Positions 55,002 through 63,272 of a DNA stretch of 64,000 nucleotides are shown here, in pieces. This DNA comes from Lysinibacillus fusiformis. GTDB taxonomy: Bacteria; Bacillota; Bacilli; Bacillales_A; Planococcaceae. The notes under the pieces were generated by a model. That model had not been told where the DNA came from. It did not search any database and saw only the letters and a list, made by a program, of their open reading frames with translations. The stretch spans positions 1 to 64,000 of the forward strand of contig NZ_PYWL01000010.1 of assembly GCF_003049525.1 (NCBI RefSeq), given 5' to 3'. Both the position numbers and the translations under genes were made by a program. The first letter of the stretch is position 1. Every line of letters starts with the position of its first letter.

Positions 55002-56386
55002 AGTGGAAATTGACCGCACGCTTCCTCTTTTCTGTTCTATCCATTGTGATCATCGTTATTTTCGTCAATACAGCCATTCTCATGGGGCTCCTGTCATATA
55101 GACTTATTAATGATTCTCATGGAGCTACTGAATCGAAAGAAGAAGACTTCGTACGGAATTTTCAGCAGTACATTGAAATAGGAAATGGAGCAGCTTCTAT
55201 AAGTACAGAAGGACTCGAACAGTTGCATCAGCGAAATGCTTGGATTCAATTACTTGATATGAATGGTCAAGTCATTGGTTCTCAATTTGCTCCAGAAGAA
55301 GCACCTTCCCATTACAAACCCATTGATTTGATACAAGTGTACAAATATAAAGAATTTGATGCTGATACGACAGTTTATGTTGGTGTCAAAGATGAGGTTA
55401 GTTATCTTGTTGGCATTAAAGGGAGTAATGTTGCAAGATTAGTCATGCATATTTCTGGCCCTTCTTTGTTGCAGTTTGCTGGTAAATTCGGATTATTCAT
55501 TGTTATTGCTGATTTAATAGTCGCTGCATTGGTTGGCTGGCTATTTGGTCGTACGCTAACGACGCCTCTCTATGCCTTGATAGAACGCATTCGTCATTTA
55601 AAAAACCATGAGCATCAGTCAGTTAAAACACCTGGTGGTGTATATAAAACTGTTTTTGAAAATTTAAATGAAGTATCTAGAGAACTAGCTTTACATGAGC
55701 AGGAACGCAAACGTCTTGAAGTGATGCGTGAGGAATGGATTAGCAATGTCTCTCATGATATGAAAACACCGCTTGCCTCTATTCGTGGCTATGCAGAGCT
55801 TTTAGACGACGAGACACTCACCTCTCAAGAACAGGCCGAGTATGCTCAGATTATCGAGAAACAGTCATTGCATATGCAAGAGTTGCTCGATGACTTAAAT
55901 TTAACGATGCGCTTAAGACATCAGCAACTACCGCTCACTCTACAAGACGTCAACATGGTACCGTTTATTCGTGAGATTGTGATTGATACATTAAATACCC
56001 CACAGTTTGAACTTGCCAATATAGAGTTTGAAGCAACCTCAGAAAACTATCACCATCTCATTGACGAACATTTTATGCGCAGAGCTATCATGAACTTTTT
56101 ACACAACGCCCTACTTCACAACACGCCTGATGTATCTGTCCATGTATCTATCGATAAAGACTCCATTACGATAGCGGATAATGGCAAAGGGATCTCCGCG
56201 GAGGATTTAGAGCATATTTTTGAGCGCTATTACCGCGGTACAAATACGGATAATACAGTTGGTACCGGCTTAGGCACCGCCATTGCTAGAGATATTATTG
56301 AAGCCCATGGAGGTACTGTTACTATTACTTCAGAAGAAGGTAAGGGTACCACCGTTACCATTTATTTAAAAAAGGAGCAGCCCTAG
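54998..56386 (+). CDS. Sensor histidine kinase with extracytoplasmic domain
   Basis: 462 residues. The first membrane segment is about 10-35 and the second about 160-185, leaving an external domain of about 125 residues. A HAMP-like linker, the HisKA domain with His253 in SNVSHDMKTPLASIRGYAELL, and the ATPase domain (N box HNALLHN, DNGKGIS, GTGLGTAIA) follow. It differs from BceS/YxdK-type kinases, which have almost no external part, although the linked ABC genes are of that class. Partner of the preceding response regulator. Confidence 0.93.
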   Translation: MKWKLTARFLFSVLSIVIIVIFVNTAILMGLLSYRLINDSHGATESKEEDFVRNFQQYIEIGNGAASISTEGLEQLHQRNAWIQLLDMNGQVIGSQFAPEEAPSHYKPIDLIQVYKYKEFDADTTVYVGVKDEVSYLVGIKGSNVARLVMHISGPSLLQFAGKFGLFIVIADLIVAALVGWLFGRTLTTPLYALIERIRHLKNHEHQSVKTPGGVYKTVFENLNEVSRELALHEQERKRLEVMREEWISNVSHDMKTPLASIRGYAELLDDETLTSQEQAEYAQIIEKQSLHMQELLDDLNLTMRLRHQQLPLTLQDVNMVPFIREIVIDTLNTPQFELANIEFEATSENYHHLIDEHFMRRAIMNFLHNALLHNTPDVSVHVSIDKDSITIADNGKGISAEDLEHIFERYYRGTNTDNTVGTGLGTAIARDIIEAHGGTVTITSEEGKGTTVTIYLKKEQP

Positions 56387-56409
56387 TTTGACTAGTGGAT
56401 GCTCCTTTT
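56370..56409. terminator. Bidirectional terminator between kinase and YxeA-like genes
   Basis: Ten-base perfect outer arms (56370-56379 with 56400-56409), with T-runs on both strands. It overlaps the end of the kinase gene. Confidence 0.85.
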
Positions 56410-56411
56410 TG

Positions 56412-56771
56412 CTATTTCATTTGATCTTGCGCTTTATTCGGTAACTCGTGGAATTTCACCTCATCATAGGAAGAGACTTCTGTTTCTTTTTTGACATAAA
56501 GCTTTAAATAAGCATCATGGCGTAAATTTTTGTGAGCGGAGAATTTTAATGTTTTTTCTTCCCCATTTTTATTGTAGGCAGGCAGCTCATACCAATACAT
56601 TTTAAAAATTTCACCATTACTTGCCTTATACTCCTCTACCTCACCATCAGCCGTAATATGGACATAATAAGTGTCTTTATTTAAACGGTTAAAGTCTACA
56701 GTCATCAATACAACTAACCCTGCTACGAATAAGATAAGCAATGCACCTATTCCGAAAAATACTTTTTTCAT
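56412..56771 (-). CDS. YxeA-family small membrane-anchored protein
   Basis: 119 residues with an N-terminal hydrophobic segment (VFFGIGALLILFVAGLVVLM) that could be a signal or anchor, and a beta-rich domain (YYVHITADGEVEEYKASNGEIFKMYWYELPAYNKNGEEKTLKFSAHKNLRHDAYLKLYVK) of the DUF1093/YxeA family. In Bacillus subtilis yxeA follows yxdLM, and the same order is seen here, one base after the permease gene. GGGG lies before ATG. Its role in peptide sensing is unknown. Confidence 0.85.
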   Translation of the reverse strand: MKKVFFGIGALLILFVAGLVVLMTVDFNRLNKDTYYVHITADGEVEEYKASNGEIFKMYWYELPAYNKNGEEKTLKFSAHKNLRHDAYLKLYVKKETEVSSYDEVKFHELPNKAQDQMK

Positions 56772-56772
56772 A

Positions 56773-58641
56773 TTAATTCCCCTGTCTTACAATTTTGTAG
56801 AACGAACGTACAGTAAATATATAATAGATGAAATAAATAGCAGAATACGCAATCATCCATAATATGACTGGCTTCGTAATATTCATACCAAATAACTGTG
56901 AAAATGCTAGTAACGCAAATGCACTATGCACAATACCTACGATCAGCGGTGCACTAAAGATGACAGCCACTTGTCCGGCTACAGTCTTTAAGATTTGCTT
57001 ACTGTTTACACCAATTTTATTTAAAATCGCATATTTCGCCTGATCTTCCTCGGCTTCCGTTAAGATTTTGAAATAAATGATACTTCCTGTTGCCGCTAGG
57101 AAAACTAGTCCAAGGAAGCTACCAACAAACAGTAATGCACCTACTGTGGCTATACTATCCTCATAGCTTTGTGGAACACTAGAGAAAGATTCTTGTTGTT
57201 CTGTCGACAATTGCTTGACTATGTCTTTTGACACGGCCTGTTGTTTCAAATCATTGTCTAAACCAATAGCCTGCATCTTTACCTCTTCTGCATTAGTCGC
57301 AGCAAACTCTTGATCATTCACGACAAGTACAGTCCCCGCCGGAATAAAGTTAAGAACGCTCTCTGTGTACATTTTTTCCACATGGAAGGAATCACCATTT
57401 TTCAGTTTGAAATCTTCCCCAGTAAAGTCATGTGAAAATCGTTCATCATAAGCTGCGTCCAGCAGCACGGCCGATCCACCAGCAATATGCAGGTTTTGAT
57501 CCTTACCTTGTAATTTTGCTAAACGATTATAATCAGATTCCTTAAGTAATGTATATTCGAAAAATGAAAATTCATTATCGACACGTAAATTCTTCACAGA
57601 CAGTGATTCATGATAGATAACGTCTTTCTGTGAAAACTCGACGGGATCGCCTTTCCACATAAATGTATTGGGCAGCATCTGACGTACAGATGCTTCTGCA
57701 TTATAATACATACCAAAGACGCCACCGCCTGCTGTAATTGTCGTTGCACTTAAAATGGCAATAATCGACAATGACTTAGCATTTGCGCGGATACGATACA
57801 ATAACTGGGAAACTCCGATTAAATTTAACCCTTTCCATGACCAAGATGTCGCTCTTTTTAAAGCTGTTAACACAAAGACACTTACACTATGGAATAAAAG
57901 ATATGTCCCGACGATAGTTACGCCGATGACCATTAGTGGCGTGCCTAGAACCGTAAAGAATCGCCAAATTTCACTCGTAAACATATCAGAGGAAGCTGTA
58001 TAATAACCAAATGCGATAAGCGCCGTTCCTAAAACAGCAGCTACTAAAGAGGCACGTGGAATTTGCTCACCCTGTTTTTCTGCATGAAATAAGTCAATCA
58101 ATTTAAATTGGTAAATAACACGATAGCCCTGTAACGACGTAAATAAAAACAGTATTGTAAAAATGACTGCTGTATTCAACAGTGCCTCTACCGAAAATGT
58201 TAGGCTTCCAACAATTTCATACCCCATTAAGCGGACTAATATCATTAATAATCCTTGAGACATAAAGAATCCTAAACCGATGCCCAATACTAGAGAAACT
58301 AACCCTATGACTAGATTCTCGAAAAACAGCATGAGACCAATCTTTTGCTTACGCACACCTAATAGTGAATAGAGTGCTACTTCCTTTTTCCGTTTCTTCA
58401 TAAAAAATGAATTAGAATAGGCCATAAAGATGACAATGAAGAACAATAAAACAACAGATGATGCACTCATCAATCCTTTAATTTGCTGAGAGGATTGTTT
58501 TAAGGCTGAAAGATCATCATTATATTTCAGTGTCACAAATGTAAAGTAAATGACGATACTGAATACCATTGAGGCAATATATAAAAAATAGTTGGATAGA
58601 TTACGTTGAATATTTTTACGCGCTAAACTAAATAACGTCAT
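56773..58641 (-). CDS. BceB/YxdM-type ABC transporter permease
   Basis: 622 residues with ten predicted membrane segments of the FtsX type. The first segment is followed by YFTFVTLKYNDDLSALKQSSQQIKGLM, and a large external domain lies at about 310-510, as in permeases of bacitracin- and peptide-detoxification modules. MKKRKKEVALYSLLGVRKQKIGLMLFFENLVIG is a strong family signature. It probably senses or removes an antimicrobial peptide acting at the cell wall. It overlaps the ATPase gene by 14 bases. Confidence 0.92.
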   Translation of the reverse strand: MTLFSLARKNIQRNLSNYFLYIASMVFSIVIYFTFVTLKYNDDLSALKQSSQQIKGLMSASSVVLLFFIVIFMAYSNSFFMKKRKKEVALYSLLGVRKQKIGLMLFFENLVIGLVSLVLGIGLGFFMSQGLLMILVRLMGYEIVGSLTFSVEALLNTAVIFTILFLFTSLQGYRVIYQFKLIDLFHAEKQGEQIPRASLVAAVLGTALIAFGYYTASSDMFTSEIWRFFTVLGTPLMVIGVTIVGTYLLFHSVSVFVLTALKRATSWSWKGLNLIGVSQLLYRIRANAKSLSIIAILSATTITAGGGVFGMYYNAEASVRQMLPNTFMWKGDPVEFSQKDVIYHESLSVKNLRVDNEFSFFEYTLLKESDYNRLAKLQGKDQNLHIAGGSAVLLDAAYDERFSHDFTGEDFKLKNGDSFHVEKMYTESVLNFIPAGTVLVVNDQEFAATNAEEVKMQAIGLDNDLKQQAVSKDIVKQLSTEQQESFSSVPQSYEDSIATVGALLFVGSFLGLVFLAATGSIIYFKILTEAEEDQAKYAILNKIGVNSKQILKTVAGQVAVIFSAPLIVGIVHSAFALLAFSQLFGMNITKPVILWMIAYSAIYFIYYIFTVRSFYKIVRQGN

Positions 58642-59395
58642 TTACTCCACCCCCGATGCTTGACAGCACCTGTAGAATCTCTTGGAAAAATTGTTTCCTT
58701 GTTAGAGTCCCACGATGAATTTCCTTGGATAACTGCCCGTCCTGAATAAATAGTATGCGCTGACAGAAGCTCGCTGCAAAAGCGTCATGAGTAACCATCA
58801 TAATGGTTGCCGCCTGTGTTTGATTTAAATCACTTAAACTTTCCAGCAAATCGGTTGCTGATTTTGAATCAAGTGCACCTGTAGGCTCATCCGCAAAGAT
58901 TAATTTCGGTTCTGTCACTAAAGCTCGTGACGATGCTGTACGCTGCTTTTGCCCGCCCGATATTTGATAAGGATATTTATCCAATAAATCACTAATGCCG
59001 AACAATGAGGCAATACGATCAACTCTAGCGCTAATAGCCTTTGTTGGCATTTTTGCAATAGCCAACGGCAAGACTATATTTTCACGTACCGTTAAAGAAT
59101 CAAGTAAGTTATAGTCTTGGAATATAAATCCTAAGTTATCACGACGAAAATCAGCCAATTCAGCATCTTTCATACGCGCTAAGTTCGTATCACCAATTAT
59201 GATTTCACCAGTCGTCGGTGTATCAATCGTAGCTAATACATTAAGAAGCGTAGATTTCCCAGCCCCTGAAGGACCCATTACGCCCACAAATTCACCTTTA
59301 TTTACTTCAAATGATATATTAGATAACGCTGTAAAAGTATTAGCGCCCTTGCCGTAAGTTTTCTCAACGTTTTGTACCTGTAATAATGGCGTCAT
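58628..59395 (-). CDS. BceA/YxdL-type ABC transporter ATPase
   Basis: 255 residues. Walker A is [12 protein letters not shown], the Q-loop lies in [13 protein letters not shown], and Walker B is [20 protein letters not shown]. The signature motif is altered to [15 protein letters not shown], where the usual ISGGQQQRVAIARAL is expected; Thr and Ser-Ser replace the Val-Ala and Ala pattern. GGAGGAG lies five bases before ATG. First gene of the ABC operon and energy source for the permease. Confidence 0.95.
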   Translation of the reverse strand: MTPLLQVQNVEKTYGKGANTFTALSNISFEVNKGEFVGVMGPSGAGKSTLLNVLATIDTPTTGEIIIGDTNLARMKDAELADFRRDNLGFIFQDYNLLDSLTVRENIVLPLAIAKMPTKAISARVDRIASLFGISDLLDKYPYQISGGQKQRTASSRALVTEPKLIFADEPTGALDSKSATDLLESLSDLNQTQAATIMMVTHDAFAASFCQRILFIQDGQLSKEIHRGTLTRKQFFQEILQVLSSIGGGVNDVI

Positions 59396-59423
59396 ATACG
59401 CTCCTCCTCTTCTTTCTGACTTT

Positions 59424-59468
59424 AGTATACGCCCCCAAACTTACAGTAAAATTGTCGCAAGCTTACAG
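59424..59468 (-). promoter_or_regulatory. Candidate regulated promoter of the ABC operon
   Basis: On the minus strand CTGTAAG occurs twice (59462-59468 and 59440-59446), 22 bases apart, about two helical turns, followed by a TATACT -10 box (59424-59429) with a poor -35. Spaced direct repeats of this sort fit an OmpR-type activator; binding by the adjacent response regulator is inference. Confidence 0.5.
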
Positions 59469-59539
59469 CAACCTTAAATCATCTATTCTCAATAAATTAA
59501 TATGTGTTATCCAAATACATTGCCTTTTTTGCTTAATTG

Positions 59540-59576
59540 ATAAAAAAAAGATTCATACACAGTCTGTGCATGAATC
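59540..59576 (-). terminator. Terminator of the redox operon
   Basis: Hairpin with arms GATTCAT-A-CACAG and CTGTG-C-ATGAATC (59550-59576), followed on the minus strand by eight T residues, just after the glutathione peroxidase stop. Confidence 0.88.
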
Positions 59577-59586
59577 CTTCTAACTA

Positions 59587-60060
59587 TTAGGTTAAAACTT
59601 TTTTAATATCATCTTCAAAACTACTTGGTTTATCTGCCGATGCGTAGCGTCCAACAACCTCGCCATCTCGATTCACTAAGAATTTAGTAAAATTCCATTT
59701 AATGCTGTTGCCTAAAAAACCTTTAGAATGTGAAGTGAGATAATCAAAAATCGGATGTGCTTCCTTACCATTCACCTTAACGATTTTATGCATTGGGAAG
59801 GTTACCCCATATTCCAGTCGGCATTGTGAAGCGGCTTCTTCAGCAGTTGCCAGCTCTTGCTTGAATTGATTGGACGGGAAACCTAGTACAACAAGACCTT
59901 CTTCCTGATACTTTTCAAAGAGACCTTCTAATTCCTCGAATTGAGGTGTAAAGCCACATTTTGAGGCAGTATTGACAATTAACATCGGCTTTCCTTTATA
60001 ACGCTCTAGGCTATAGTCAGTACCATCTTCTAACGTCACGTTAATATCATAAATACTCAT
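59587..60060 (-). CDS. Glutathione peroxidase-like thiol peroxidase
   Basis: 157 residues with the catalytic tetrad in place: Cys35 in VNTASKCGFTPQ, Gln in GFPSNQF, and Trp-Asn in IKWNFTKFLV. It uses Cys rather than selenocysteine and reduces hydroperoxides, in Firmicutes usually with thioredoxin or another low-molecular-weight thiol. AGGAGGT lies before ATG. It follows the CoA-disulfide reductase gene by 17 bases, suggesting a shared thiol-redox role. Confidence 0.94.
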   Translation of the reverse strand: MSIYDINVTLEDGTDYSLERYKGKPMLIVNTASKCGFTPQFEELEGLFEKYQEEGLVVLGFPSNQFKQELATAEEAASQCRLEYGVTFPMHKIVKVNGKEAHPIFDYLTSHSKGFLGNSIKWNFTKFLVNRDGEVVGRYASADKPSSFEDDIKKVLT

Positions 60061-60077
60061 TGCTCTCTACCTCCTAT

Positions 60078-61412
60078 TTATAAACGTCCATTCATTCTTG
60101 CCACCTGTTGTAAAGGATCCCATACGCCATTAAATGGCGGTGCATAAGCTAAATCTAAATCTAGCAAATCTGGTAATGTCATTTTACTATACAATGCGGT
60201 TGCAAACACATCAATACGCTTATCAACACCCGCTGGCCCAACAATTTGTGCACCTAATAGCAACTGATCTCGTTTACGTACAACTACCTTAATGTACATA
60301 CGTTGTGCACCTGGATAATAGCCTGCAATATGGCGAGCTGATAATTTAAAGGCCTCGTAATCAAAGCCAAGCTCTTTCGCATGGCTTTCATTTATACCAG
60401 TGGTAGCAATTGTTAAGTTGAAAAATTTTAAAATAGATGTCCCCACAATGCCTCTGAACGGTGCAAACTTTCCTGACATATTAAGACCCGCAAGACGGCC
60501 CTGTTTATTGGCAGTTGTCCCCAAAGGTATATAATCTATGCGCTCCTTCACAATATTAAAATGAGTGGCACAATCTCCTGCCGCATAAACATTCTCCACC
60601 GAAGTTTCTAAATGTCGATTGACGATAATAGCCCCATTTTTTGCAAAAGCTATACCAGTACCTTCTAAAAACTTTGTATTGGGTCTAATACCTGAAGCAA
60701 CGATGACTAAATCTGTTTCCAAGACACCATTATTTGTGATGACCCTTTCCACTCGTTTATTCCCTTCAAAAGCTTCTACATCTGTATTTAATAATAGCTC
60801 TACATTGTTCTTTTTTGCTTCTTCATGAACATGTTGGGCAAGCTCTTCATCTAAAATTTTTGCCACATGGCTTCCTCGTTGGACAAGTCTTACCTTTTTC
60901 CCACAGGCATGTAATGTTTCTGCCATCTCTAAGCCGATATAGCCGCCACCAATAATAGTTACCTGTTCAATATCAGGCGTTAAATCAGCCATTAAGTCTT
61001 CTAATTGAGGAATTGTTTTTACGGTGTGGATACCTTCTAGTTCGACACCTTTTTTAACAGGTACAACTGGATCTGCCCCTGTTGCAATAAGAAGCTTATC
61101 ATAGGAAATTTCAAATACTTCGCCATTTGCCTGTATCCCCGAAACAACCTGCTTCTCTACATCTACCTTTTCTACCTCATAGCCAACTCGTGCATCGATG
61201 CCATATTTACCTCGAAAAGTTTCAACATCTCTTGCAATCAATCGTTTGGTTGATGAAATACGACCATCTACAACATATGGCAATCCACATTGTCCATATG
61301 AATAAATAAAGCCACGTTCTAAAGTAGTTATTTCCGCTCCTGGTACATTACGATAGATTTCCATAGCTGCAGACATCCCTGCAGCATCTCCCCCAATGAT
61401 GACGTATTTCAT
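60078..61412 (-). CDS. CoA-disulfide reductase-type FAD oxidoreductase
   Basis: 444 residues. The FAD-binding GGDAAG lies at the N-terminus and a second dinucleotide-binding motif, IIGGGYIGLEMAE, lies near residue 155. The single redox Cys42 is in SYGQCGLPYVV, as in CoA-disulfide reductases and NADH oxidases of the CoADR family. YAAGDCATHF is the second FAD motif. It keeps CoA or another thiol reduced with NAD(P)H. AAGGGGG lies before ATG. It is between the VanZ-RDD gene (13 bases upstream) and the peroxidase. Confidence 0.92.
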   Translation of the reverse strand: MKYVIIGGDAAGMSAAMEIYRNVPGAEITTLERGFIYSYGQCGLPYVVDGRISSTKRLIARDVETFRGKYGIDARVGYEVEKVDVEKQVVSGIQANGEVFEISYDKLLIATGADPVVPVKKGVELEGIHTVKTIPQLEDLMADLTPDIEQVTIIGGGYIGLEMAETLHACGKKVRLVQRGSHVAKILDEELAQHVHEEAKKNNVELLLNTDVEAFEGNKRVERVITNNGVLETDLVIVASGIRPNTKFLEGTGIAFAKNGAIIVNRHLETSVENVYAAGDCATHFNIVKERIDYIPLGTTANKQGRLAGLNMSGKFAPFRGIVGTSILKFFNLTIATTGINESHAKELGFDYEAFKLSARHIAGYYPGAQRMYIKVVVRKRDQLLLGAQIVGPAGVDKRIDVFATALYSKMTLPDLLDLDLAYAPPFNGVWDPLQQVARMNGRL

Positions 61413-61425
61413 TCCACTTGCCCCC

Positions 61426-62571
61426 TTATTTTTTCCTTGTTGCCATTAAATCTGCGTAATGGTCGATATACAAACGACGCTTTCCTCCGCTAACAATGAC
61501 ACGTATAACATGAATAGCTATTATCATTGTAAGTGCAAAACCTCCTAATGAGGCTAGTAAAGAAATGACAATTTGCAGAACATAAAATGGTGAATCCATA
61601 TCTAATTGAATATCACCAACTGTTGAAATGGCCTCTAATAGACATACGGTCGCAACAATCGCTACACAGCGTCTCCATGATTGCCTTACTATACTTTTGC
61701 CTTTCTTATTGACCATGGTAAAGCGCATAATTTTCATACCTACTGTTGCGCCATTCATTATACTTGGTATGAAGCCAAAGATAGTCATGTATAGTGCAAT
61801 GACAACTAAGAACTCAAAAGTGCCACTATAACCCGTTAGAGCGCCGATAATGAACAAAATTACTTGTACGATAAATAAATCAATAACCAATGCTAGTAAA
61901 ATGGATATTGGTTTTACAATATCCTTTTTTTCCATTTCCGCAGCTTTAGCCTCGACCTCTTCATGAGAAGGAAATAGTGCCCACACGATAGGAGCTAAAA
62001 AGAAGCCTAATAATGCACCTACACTGTTTAGCAATAAATCATCCACATCAAATATGCGGTAGGCACAATTAAAAATGCCATAAATACCTGTTCTTTGTGT
62101 GATCTCATAAAACAATGTTAGCAAAAAGCTTATTATAAATGCACGTTTCCAGTACCTTCTTTCTTGAAGAAAATAACGCAAGTACACACCGAATGGCATT
62201 AATAATAGGAAATTAAAAAATGCTTGATAAAATGCTTGCTGTTTTGTGATAGCAAGCCATGTCGATGGATTGCTTAAGACAACGCCACTGTCCTTTAAAA
62301 TATCCTCGACAAATTGAAATAGTCGTAAATTTGTATGGACTGTATCTGGCGATTGAAGTGAGCAAGTATCCCTTGTAGAAGGGAATGGCAGTAATACTAA
62401 ACAGAGTGCAGATAAAAAGTAAAAAATAAAGGAGAACATAATAATGGTTTTCGACATAGACAAGTAACTATATTTTCGATACGTATAAATTAGCCATGGA
62501 ATAAAAAGAACAAATGATAAAATAATGGTTATGAAAAATGCAATAAGAATGGATTGCGTGTAAGTTGACAT
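61426..62571 (-). CDS. VanZ-RDD membrane protein
   Basis: 381 residues, nearly all membrane-embedded. The first half is VanZ-like (LPFPSTRDTCSLQSPDTVHTNLRLFQFVEDIL; FFNFLLLMPFGVYLRYF; DVDDLLLNSVGALLGFFLAP). The second half is RDD-like (ALVIDLFIVQVILFI; NGATVGMKIMRFTMVNKKGKSIVRQSWRRC). VanZ proteins can lower teicoplanin or lipoglycopeptide binding, and RDD proteins have been linked to ion transport, but the joint function is unknown. AGGTG lies before ATG. It is first in the operon with the reductase and peroxidase. Confidence 0.85.
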   Translation of the reverse strand: MSTYTQSILIAFFITIILSFVLFIPWLIYTYRKYSYLSMSKTIIMFSFIFYFLSALCLVLLPFPSTRDTCSLQSPDTVHTNLRLFQFVEDILKDSGVVLSNPSTWLAITKQQAFYQAFFNFLLLMPFGVYLRYFLQERRYWKRAFIISFLLTLFYEITQRTGIYGIFNCAYRIFDVDDLLLNSVGALLGFFLAPIVWALFPSHEEVEAKAAEMEKKDIVKPISILLALVIDLFIVQVILFIIGALTGYSGTFEFLVVIALYMTIFGFIPSIMNGATVGMKIMRFTMVNKKGKSIVRQSWRRCVAIVATVCLLEAISTVGDIQLDMDSPFYVLQIVISLLASLGGFALTMIIAIHVIRVIVSGGKRRLYIDHYADLMATRKK

Positions 62572-62786
62572 ATATAAGCACCTCTCTATTTAAACTGCCC
62601 GAATTAATGAAACCTAAAACTCAGTTTAATCCACACACTCTACGCGAATATGTCATTAAGCTTACATAATCCTTAAGTCCATCCATTCACCCCAGATTTT
62701 TGAGCAATGCGATGCTGATCAAGCCGACATAAATCCCTTGCTCATAAAGCGCTCCTGTAGGTAGCAGACTTCTACATCATCAAAAT

Positions 62787-62822
62787 AAAAAAACAGGTAA
62801 AGAATATACTCTCTACCTGTTT
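62787..62822 (-). terminator. Terminator of the small acidic protein gene
   Basis: Nine-base perfect arms (62791-62799 with 62814-62822), followed on the minus strand by TTTTTTATTTT. The remaining 210 bases up to the VanZ-RDD gene show no gene. Confidence 0.82.
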
Positions 62823-62826
62823 CGTT

Positions 62827-63114
62827 TTATGACTTTGTTATTTCCTCTTTACAAAATGCTAAAATTCCCTCTAGTTCATCATCCTCTAAAGCAAAATCTA
62901 AGTATTCACCCTCTGCCTTTTCCATGATGAAGTAATTTAAAATATATGGCTCATCTGCCTTTTCACCAATAAGAACACGAATTTCAATACCTGCTTCGTG
63001 AAATAGCTCATCTTCTTCATCAATTTCAATATCTAAAATAAATTCGTAACGCTTCCCTTCTATAATATTGGTTGGGTCTAAAATTTCTTCCATTGAGAAT
63101 TGTGTAATTTCCAT
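62827..63114 (-). CDS. Small acidic protein, probably DUF6509 family
   Basis: 95 residues, strongly acidic, without signal or membrane segments. The pattern NIIEGKRYEFILDIEIDEEDELFHEAGIEIRVLI and LDFALEDDELEGILAFCKEE resembles small Bacillus proteins that I believe are classed as DUF6509; I hold that loosely. Function unknown. AGGAGC lies before ATG, and a terminator follows, so it is a single-gene unit. Confidence 0.65.
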   Translation of the reverse strand: MEITQFSMEEILDPTNIIEGKRYEFILDIEIDEEDELFHEAGIEIRVLIGEKADEPYILNYFIMEKAEGEYLDFALEDDELEGILAFCKEEITKS

Positions 63115-63272
63115 AATGCTAGCTCCTTTATCTTTAGCTGTTCCTTTCTATATTAAATCAATTTCAGCATGGGTCAACAAGAAAAGCCATATACACTTGT
63201 AAGTAATTATGCCAAAATAAAGTAGAATCTACCCTAGCGTAAACTGTACCTACATAAAAAGGAGGCTTTTAC

